Origin: Chitinophagaceae bacterium
GTDB taxonomy: Bacteria > Bacteroidota > Bacteroidia > Chitinophagales > Chitinophagaceae
Assembly: GCA_947472635.1 (NCBI GenBank)
Contig: CANJDY010000019.1
Coordinates: 1 to 16,700 of the forward strand
DNA length: 16,700 nucleotides
Direction of reading: 5' to 3'
In this document: positions 8,418 to 14,589 of the stretch, piece by piece
Layout of the letters: each line of letters begins with the position of its first letter
Position numbering within the stretch: position 1 is the stretch's first letter
The notes under the pieces: model-generated
Seen by the model: the letters and a program-made list of their open reading frames with translations, nothing else
What the model was told of the DNA's origin: nothing
The model's database searches: none
Made by a program: the position numbers and the translations under genes

Positions 8418-8849
8418 ATGAAACGATTGTTATTTTTCTTTTTGATTCCACTTATTGTTAGCCATTCTGTTTTAGCACAGACGAAGCAACATAAAGGAGT
8501 AGCCAAGGCCATTGAAATATTGCGAAAAGCAATGGTGGATGGCGATAGGGCTGCATTGGATAATTCAACTGCTGAAGGATTGAGTTATGGGCATTCGGCT
8601 GGAAAAATTGAAGACAAAGCCACTTTTATTGAAAATATCGTATCTGGTAATTCTGATTTTGTTTCAATTGAGCTGACGGATCAAACTATTTATATTTCAG
8701 GAAAAACAGCTATCGTTCGGCACAAGTTAAGTGCATCCACCAATGACAAGGGTAAAGATCCAGGAACTGTAAAACTAGCTATACTTACTGTGTGGCAGAA
8801 GGATAAAAAAGAGTGGAAATTGCTAGCAAGACAGGCCGTAAAAATATAA
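8418..8849 (+). CDS. Small secreted NTF2-like (SnoaL/DUF4440-type) protein
   Basis: The start at 8418 gives 143 residues with a good signal peptide (MKRLLFFFLIPLIVSHSVLA, cut before Gln21). The in-frame ATG at 8373, four bases after the upstream stop, would add 15 residues before the signal and is less likely. The mature part, about 120 residues, has the cone-like alpha+beta pattern of the NTF2 superfamily: an opening helix (VAKAIEILRKAMVDGDRAALDN), the LSYGHSAGKIEDKATFIENI segment, then strands ending in the WQKDKKEWKLLAR pattern typical of DUF4440. Family members include isomerases, cyclases, dehydratases and non-catalytic binders, so the function is open. It sits tightly between the GH106 and second propeller genes, so a part in sugar processing is likely; a role in handling unsaturated uronates is only a hypothesis. 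Confidence 0.78.
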   Translation: MKRLLFFFLIPLIVSHSVLAQTKQHKGVAKAIEILRKAMVDGDRAALDNSTAEGLSYGHSAGKIEDKATFIENIVSGNSDFVSIELTDQTIYISGKTAIVRHKLSASTNDKGKDPGTVKLAILTVWQKDKKEWKLLARQAVKI

Positions 8850-8953
8850 TGTTACTACCTTTTTCAATTTCATTTTTTTTAATTACTGGTCGATGATGAG
8901 CAAACTTTATATTGATTGTTTATGAGCCCAGGATTCGGTTACAATAAAAATTC

Positions 8954-10351
8954 ATGCTAATGAAATATTACTTTTTCATTTTTTCAATAGGTTTAATAGC
9001 GCTGCTGAGTTCGACTATTTCTGTGAATGCTCAAATTGGCAGACAGTTCCCTTCTGAACGCAAAGTAATTAAGGATCCTATTACAGGAGCAACGCTGATT
9101 TTTTTAACTAGTACTCAAAGTGGAGATTCGAAAATTTACCAAACGCATAATCAGTGGACATCAGACGGTCAGTGGGTGATTTTTCGTTCCAATCGGGTTA
9201 AGGGAGAAGCGATGGCAGTAAATGAAAAATCGGGTGAAATAATTCAGGTTTCAGAAGGTGGTTTTACGGGGATGTTGAATGTTGCCAGAAAATCGATGAA
9301 ACTTTATTTCATGCGAAATTTAAAAAGAAAAGGGGGATTGCCCAAGGAGGGCGATAGTTCGAGGAGAAGAGGTAATCTATCCTTAGAAATTGTGGAAGTT
9401 GATCTAGCAAAGCTTTTTGAAGATAGCAAGGCTGGCAACTTACAACCAGCATCCGTATACCAGCGGGTGTGTGGTACTACACCAGCTGAATTGGGTGCAG
9501 GGGGTGATATGGCACTAGATGGGGCAGAGGATTGGGCATATTTTAGAGTAGGTAAAGAAGAAGCATCCAAGCATCTTGTTCCAGGCACTAAAATGGAAAG
9601 CAATTTTGGGCCTCGAAATATGGGTGCTGGCCCATCGGGTTTGGCAGCTATGAATATAAATACCGGTGAAATTAAATATGTAGTCTCTGTTCCTTTTCAA
9701 GTAGGTCATATACAAACCAATCCATGGGTAGCAGGTGAAATTATTTTTTGCTGGGAGACAGGCGGAAAATCTCCGCAAAGAACCTGGACAGTAATGTCAG
9801 ATGGTACAGGGCTTCGTCCATTGTATCCTGAAGCTGAAAATGAATGGGTTACCCATGAAGCAGTGATTTCAAGAGATGAAGTTGCCTTTGCAATTATGGG
9901 GCATAGGAAAATCCCTGCTACCACTAAAGTCATCGAAGCGGGCACAGCTGTCAATGGAGCCAATCCTGGTCAAGAAGCGGCTTGGGGTCCATCTGGAACA
10001 AGAGAAAAACCAACCGGATTAGGAATAGTGAATCTTCGTACTAGGGAAATGTCCATTGCAGGTCAAACTCTTAGTGGCAGTGGACTTTGGCATGTAAGTG
10101 GTTCGTCTGATGGAAGATGGGCCGTGGGGGATGATTTTTCACGGAGTATTTACTTGATTGATCGTCATTCTAGAGAAATGCTTTTGCTTTCTGCTGGACA
10201 TAAATCAACGGCTGGGGATCATCCTCACCCTACCATGAGCCCTGATGGTACAAAAATTGAAATTCAATCGGCGATGCTATCGGCTGATAATCGGTCAATG
10301 AATATTTGTGTCATTCCACTACCAGAAGAATGGTTAAAAAGAAAGTATTAA
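8954..10351 (+). CDS. Second, divergent PL22-like beta-propeller (possible oligogalacturonate/rhamnogalacturonan lyase), secreted
   Basis: 465 residues; the signal peptide ends VNA before Gln27. An in-frame Met at 8960 is an equally plausible start. The fold looks like a TolB/PD40-type propeller: blade motifs WTSDGQWVIFRS and MSPDGTKIEIQS, and a long middle with an Arg-rich insert near 118-136 (RNLKRKGG ... SRRR). PL22-like features: NEWVTHEAV (His301), a possible match to the metal-binding His region, and HPHPTMSPDG (His423, His425), which resembles the HPH metal site of canonical Ogl. The segment matching CHEGPWH in the other propeller reads CWETGG here (Cys266-Trp267-Glu268), so that His is missing. 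It may be a lyase with different chemistry or substrate, or a non-catalytic binder. It shares only fold-level motifs with the first propeller and does not look like a recent duplicate. Confidence 0.65.
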   Translation: MLMKYYFFIFSIGLIALLSSTISVNAQIGRQFPSERKVIKDPITGATLIFLTSTQSGDSKIYQTHNQWTSDGQWVIFRSNRVKGEAMAVNEKSGEIIQVSEGGFTGMLNVARKSMKLYFMRNLKRKGGLPKEGDSSRRRGNLSLEIVEVDLAKLFEDSKAGNLQPASVYQRVCGTTPAELGAGGDMALDGAEDWAYFRVGKEEASKHLVPGTKMESNFGPRNMGAGPSGLAAMNINTGEIKYVVSVPFQVGHIQTNPWVAGEIIFCWETGGKSPQRTWTVMSDGTGLRPLYPEAENEWVTHEAVISRDEVAFAIMGHRKIPATTKVIEAGTAVNGANPGQEAAWGPSGTREKPTGLGIVNLRTREMSIAGQTLSGSGLWHVSGSSDGRWAVGDDFSRSIYLIDRHSREMLLLSAGHKSTAGDHPHPTMSPDGTKIEIQSAMLSADNRSMNICVIPLPEEWLKRKY

Positions 10352-10382
10352 ATGGGCGCTCAACTTTTAATTCATCAATACT

Positions 10383-11384
10383 ATGCATAAATTTTTTCTG
10401 GCGCTTCTATTTTCCATTTTCATTTCTGACCTAAGCGCCCAGACGAATATTGCTCCACATCCCCTCTATCGTGACCCTATTCATGATGGCGCTGCAGATC
10501 CAGTAGTTATTTGGAATAAAAAACTGAAGCAATGGTGGATGTTGTATACCAATCGCCGTGCAGCCAAAACCAATGATACGCTTGGAGTTAGGTGGGTCCA
10601 CGGGACTAAAATTGGCATCGCTGTTTCTAAGGACGGCCTTCATTGGACTTACAAAGACACTGCTAATATTAATTACCGGAGAGACAGTGGATATACTTTT
10701 TGGGCACCTGATGTAATTGAAGAAAAAGGCATTTACCATATGTTCCTTACTTATGTGCCCGGAACTTTTAATGATTGGAATCATTCCCGCGAAATACTGC
10801 ATCTAACCAGTAGCGATCTTTTGAATTGGAAATATGAATCTACGCTACCACTAGCCAATCAAAAAGTTATTGATGCTTCAGTATTTAAATTACCCGAAGC
10901 AGGATGGAGAATGTGGTATAATAATGAGCGGGATGGAAAATCCATTTATTACGCTGATAGCAAAGATTTATATCAATGGGAAGATAAAGGAAAGGCTATA
11001 GCAGCGAGGGGCGAAGGGCCTACAATTTTTTCATTTCAAAATAAATATTGGATGATAGTGGATGTGTGGAAAGGGATGGAAATCTATTATTCGGATGACC
11101 TGCTGAAGTGGTCCAAACAAGCGGCCCGTATTTTGGAACAACCCGGAAAGGAGCTGGATGACCAGGCTATCGGTGGGCATTGCGATGTGGTAGTTGATAA
11201 CGGACATGTATACGTTTATTACTTCACCCACCCAGGGAGGAGTAAACTTCATCCTGAAAAATCTGGTTCAATGCAGGAAAGAAGAAGCGTAATCCAGTTG
11301 ACTGAATTGTTTTTTGAGAAGGGCGAATTGCTGTGCGATAGAGATAGACCGGTTACTAGAAAACTTCAAGCACTTAAAAAATAG
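10383..11384 (+). CDS. GH43/GH117-like five-bladed beta-propeller glycosidase, secreted
   Basis: 333 residues; signal peptide MHKFFLALLFSIFISDLSA cut before Gln20. One compact propeller domain without accessory modules. Motifs seen in order: HDGAADP (34-40) with Asp39 as candidate base; WAPDV (107-111), a common GH43 signature; VIDASVF (162-168) with Asp164 as candidate pKa modulator; GEGPTIF (210-216) with Glu211 as candidate acid; and GGHCDVVV (264-271) with His266, the place of the central metal-ligand His in these propellers. The Asp-Asp-Glu set looks intact. Known activities of clan members: arabinofuranosidase, xylosidase, galactosidase and anhydrogalactosidase. The exact family and sugar are not clear; a side-chain sugar of rhamnogalacturonan is the likeliest target from context. 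The gene starts 31 bases after the preceding stop, which suggests one transcript. Confidence 0.75.
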   Translation: MHKFFLALLFSIFISDLSAQTNIAPHPLYRDPIHDGAADPVVIWNKKLKQWWMLYTNRRAAKTNDTLGVRWVHGTKIGIAVSKDGLHWTYKDTANINYRRDSGYTFWAPDVIEEKGIYHMFLTYVPGTFNDWNHSREILHLTSSDLLNWKYESTLPLANQKVIDASVFKLPEAGWRMWYNNERDGKSIYYADSKDLYQWEDKGKAIAARGEGPTIFSFQNKYWMIVDVWKGMEIYYSDDLLKWSKQAARILEQPGKELDDQAIGGHCDVVVDNGHVYVYYFTHPGRSKLHPEKSGSMQERRSVIQLTELFFEKGELLCDRDRPVTRKLQALKK

Positions 11385-11402
11385 CAATTTTACATTGACA
11401 AA

Positions 11403-11491
11403 GAAAGTATATAGAATACTAAGTAAGTAGGCTGTTGTAAACTGTAGCAACGTATTTTTTATCAGCCTCAGTAAACCCTGATATACTTTCT
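11403..11491. repeat. Nested inverted repeats in the gap before the GH2 gene
   Basis: AGAAAGTATAT (11403-11413) is exactly complementary to ATATACTTTCT (11481-11491). Nested inside, in order, are TACT/AGTA (11418-11421 with 11470-11473), AGGCTG/CAGCCT (11430-11435 with 11463-11468) and GTTG/CAAC (11435-11438 with 11449-11452), the last followed by a run of six T. Together they could fold into one long interrupted hairpin of about 89 bases. It lies between the GH43-like stop and the GH2 start, so it may be a terminator, attenuator or leader RNA structure. Confidence 0.5.
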
Positions 11492-11605
11492 AGTTGATGA
11501 TGTTTTTTAAGAAAAAATTTTTCCTGTTGAGGTGGCCAGTGGGGAACTAGGTTTTTATTTTTACTAAAATACTATATATAATTACGTTGTATAAAAATAA
11601 ATGAT

Positions 11606-14470
11606 ATGAAAAAATTTCAGTGGTGCGGGATGTTTTTAGTTATTATGATGTGGATGCCTCATGGCTTTGGGCAGCAAAAGCAAATCCAATACCTCTCCGG
11701 CACTGATACAAAACACACTGTTCAATGGGATTTCTTTTGCACGGCAGGTCGCAACAGTGGAGAATGGAAAAAAATAGCGGTACCTAGCTGCTGGGAGCAG
11801 CAAGGATTTGGAAATTACAATTACGGCCGCGATTATAAAACCAATGGAAAGAATGCTAGGTTTTATGATGAGCAAGGTATGTATCAATATCATTTTACTG
11901 TGCCATCAAAATGGAAGGGGCAACATATAAATATTGTATTTGACGCTAGTATGACGGATACTGAAGTTAAGATTAATGGAAAACTTGCTGGGGGCATTCA
12001 CCAAGGTGCTTTTTATTGTTTTAAATATGATGTATCAGCATTGCTGGTTTTCGATAAGCCAAATTTACTTGAAGTAAAGGTTAGTAAAATGAGTGCGAAT
12101 GCCAGTGTGAATAATGCAGAGCGGCTGGCGGATTACTGGGTATTTGGCGGTATTTTCCGCCCGGTTTTTCTAGAGGCTACTCCAAAAAAATATATAGAGT
12201 ATGTTGGAATCGATGCTCAGGCGGATGGTAAATTCACTATGCAGGTATTGGCAAAAGGGATGGCGCAAAAAGGATCGGTCCTAACTATTATTTCTGATGC
12301 AAAAAATAAAATCGTATCCACCACAAAAACGATGATTTCGGGATTAGACAGTGTGCTACTGGTTAATGCCCAATTGCAACAGGTGAAAACATGGAATTCG
12401 GAGATGCCCAATTTGTATTCTGTCAAGGTGATTTTGCAGGATGCTTCGGGAAATAAATTATATGTTCACAATGAAAAATTCGGATTTAGAACCATTGAAA
12501 TCAGACATGGTCAGGGAGTATATATTAATGGAACACAGGTGAAATTCAAAGGCACCAACCGACATTGCTTTTGGCCAGAAACCGCTAGGGCACTAAGTGA
12601 TGATCAACAGTTGCAGGATGTTTTACTGCTAAAAGAAATGAATATGAATGCAGTTCGATGTAGTCATTACCCGCCTGATAAATTATTTTTACAACTTTGC
12701 GACTCATTGGGTATTTATGTATTGGATGAATTGGCTGGCTGGCAGAAAGCATATTCCACTAAAGCTGGTGAGCCCTTGGTAAAGGAAATGGTAGTAAGGG
12801 ATATGAACCATCCTTCCATTATTTTTTGGGACAATGGAAATGAAGGCGGTACTAATAAAGAGCTGGATGATGATTTTGTGAAATGGGATTTTCAACACCG
12901 TCCGGTCATACATCCTCACCACAAGCCTGGTAATGAGTTTAATGGAATTGATTGTAATCACTATGAAGATTATTATAGTACCCAAAAAATATTAGCTGAC
13001 TCCTTAATCTACATGCCCACTGAATTTTTACATTCCCAAGATGATGGTGGGGCAGGGGCTGCAATGGCTGATTTTTGGGATCTTCATTGGAAGTCTCAAA
13101 AATCAGCTGGCGGTTTTATTTGGGCAATGGTGGACGAAGCCGTCGTTAGAACTGATCTTAATAATGTGATTGATGCAAATGGGTTGAATGCAAATGATGG
13201 AATTATGGGACCTCATCGGGAGAAAGAAGGAAGTTTCTATGCTCTCCGTGAAATTTTTTCGCCTATCCGTTTGAGTATGCCAGTTCAATTGCCTGCCAAC
13301 TTTAATGGGCAAATACCACTTGACAATCGGTTTCATTTTACCAATGCCAATCAATGTACTTTTTATTGGGCGCTGGTTAATTTCAGTAAACCATTTGACA
13401 GATTTGATGGGTATGTGGTAAAACAAAAAGGAACAATCGTGGCGCCGGATGTGGCAGCAACTAAATTGGGAATATTAAAATTAGATCTCCCTGTAGATTA
13501 TACCCAGTATGACGCATTGGTTCTAGTGGCAAAGGATAATTTTGGAAACGAGTTGTATAAATGGACCTCAAAAATTAAAGACAATTGGTCATTGCTCAAC
13601 AATTTTACAATGGATACCGCTGGAAATACATTTGTTGTGGAAACGGATAGTTTGTATAGCATTTCGGGTGGTGAGGTAACTGTAGTGTTGAATAAAAATA
13701 CCGGCAACCTTGTTACCACTAAAAATACTGCCAACGATTACGTGTTGTCGTTTAACAACGGACCATTGTTGGTAAAGGGTTCAGCATCGCTAGTTTCCAG
13801 TAAAACATACAAAGAAGGTGCAACGCAAGTGGTGGAGTTTACTTATAGTGGTGATATGAAATACACCAAATGGAAGATCAATGCAAGTGGTTGGACTACA
13901 TTAGAATATGAATACAATACAGCAGGTAATCAGTCGTTTTCAGGAATCAGTTTTAGCTATCCCGAGAATTATATTTTATCTAGTCGTTGGTTAGGTAAAG
14001 GGCCATACCGCCAATGGAAAAATAGATTACAGGGAACCAATATAAATGTTTGGCAAAATCTTTACAATGATACGCATACGGGTTACTCACCCAATATTTA
14101 TCCCGAGTTTAAGGGATACTATGGTGAAATTAGTTGGATGGAATTAAGTACAGTAGAAGGTAAATTTTTTATTGCCAGCAGGGATCCTGGGTTGTTTGTT
14201 AGGCTTTTTGATTTTTACGCATTGAGTAGTGCCACCAAACCGCATCCCGAGCTACCGGTGGGAGATATTTCTTTTTTAGATTGTATTCCACCAATTGGAA
14301 CAAAATTGGCAACTGGTCTTAACACCAATACAAGGGGTCTCGGTCCACAAAGTGAGTTAAATCATTTAAATGGAAATAAAAAGCGGTCCTTGTATTTCTA
14401 TTTTGGGTTGCCTAAAAATGGCAGTAGCAAGGAACAATATAGTCGGCCTGTAGTAGATAATGTTTTTTAG
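11606..14470 (+). CDS. GH2 beta-galactosidase-like enzyme, secreted
   Basis: 954 residues; signal peptide ends HGFG before Gln23. Domains in order: jelly-roll sugar-binding domain (about 25-205; PSCWEQQGFGNYNYGRDY, ADYWVFGGIFRPVFL), Ig-like domain (to about 300), TIM barrel (about 305-560), a second Ig-like domain, and a C-terminal domain like the small chain of LacZ (about 690-954). Catalytic motifs: FKGTNRHCFWPETARAL, NAVRCSHYPP, acid/base Glu413 in DNGNEGG and nucleophile Glu473 in MPTEFLHS. In the C-terminal domain the LacZ-like GPxExYxDR motif reads GPYRQWKNR (799-807). GH2 also covers beta-glucuronidases, mannosidases and others; the LacZ-type tail favours beta-galactosidase, probably removing galactose from RG-I side chains. 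A 221-bp gap precedes it, so it may have its own promoter. Confidence 0.87.
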   Translation: MKKFQWCGMFLVIMMWMPHGFGQQKQIQYLSGTDTKHTVQWDFFCTAGRNSGEWKKIAVPSCWEQQGFGNYNYGRDYKTNGKNARFYDEQGMYQYHFTVPSKWKGQHINIVFDASMTDTEVKINGKLAGGIHQGAFYCFKYDVSALLVFDKPNLLEVKVSKMSANASVNNAERLADYWVFGGIFRPVFLEATPKKYIEYVGIDAQADGKFTMQVLAKGMAQKGSVLTIISDAKNKIVSTTKTMISGLDSVLLVNAQLQQVKTWNSEMPNLYSVKVILQDASGNKLYVHNEKFGFRTIEIRHGQGVYINGTQVKFKGTNRHCFWPETARALSDDQQLQDVLLLKEMNMNAVRCSHYPPDKLFLQLCDSLGIYVLDELAGWQKAYSTKAGEPLVKEMVVRDMNHPSIIFWDNGNEGGTNKELDDDFVKWDFQHRPVIHPHHKPGNEFNGIDCNHYEDYYSTQKILADSLIYMPTEFLHSQDDGGAGAAMADFWDLHWKSQKSAGGFIWAMVDEAVVRTDLNNVIDANGLNANDGIMGPHREKEGSFYALREIFSPIRLSMPVQLPANFNGQIPLDNRFHFTNANQCTFYWALVNFSKPFDRFDGYVVKQKGTIVAPDVAATKLGILKLDLPVDYTQYDALVLVAKDNFGNELYKWTSKIKDNWSLLNNFTMDTAGNTFVVETDSLYSISGGEVTVVLNKNTGNLVTTKNTANDYVLSFNNGPLLVKGSASLVSSKTYKEGATQVVEFTYSGDMKYTKWKINASGWTTLEYEYNTAGNQSFSGISFSYPENYILSSRWLGKGPYRQWKNRLQGTNINVWQNLYNDTHTGYSPNIYPEFKGYYGEISWMELSTVEGKFFIASRDPGLFVRLFDFYALSSATKPHPELPVGDISFLDCIPPIGTKLATGLNTNTRGLGPQSELNHLNGNKKRSLYFYFGLPKNGSSKEQYSRPVVDNVF

Positions 14471-14526
14471 TATACGTTTATTCAGTCTTATCTATGGCAG
14501 GAATTGTTGCAGCAAAATGATGCGCT

Positions 14527-14565
14527 AGTAATTGTTTAAATAGTTTTGGCTAAACTGTAATTACT
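14527..14565. promoter_or_regulatory. Imperfect hairpin with a -7-like element in its loop, upstream of the DUF4450 gene
   Basis: AGTAATTGTTTA (14527-14538) pairs with TAAAC-TGT-AATTACT (14551-14565), giving 12 bp with a 3-base bulge (TGT, 14556-14558) and a 12-base loop. TAGTTTTG (14541-14548), an exact match to the Bacteroidota -7 consensus TAnnTTTG, begins in the loop. No TTG sits at the expected -33 distance, so a promoter is only possible. No T-run follows the right arm, so it is not a standard terminator. Confidence 0.35.
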
Positions 14566-14589
14566 GAATGTATAAATTAAATTGTTAGT

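Noticed and set aside
10431..10802. 123-codon open frame on the - strand
   Set aside because: It is antisense to the GH43-like gene, whose catalytic motifs run through the same stretch; no independent signs of coding.
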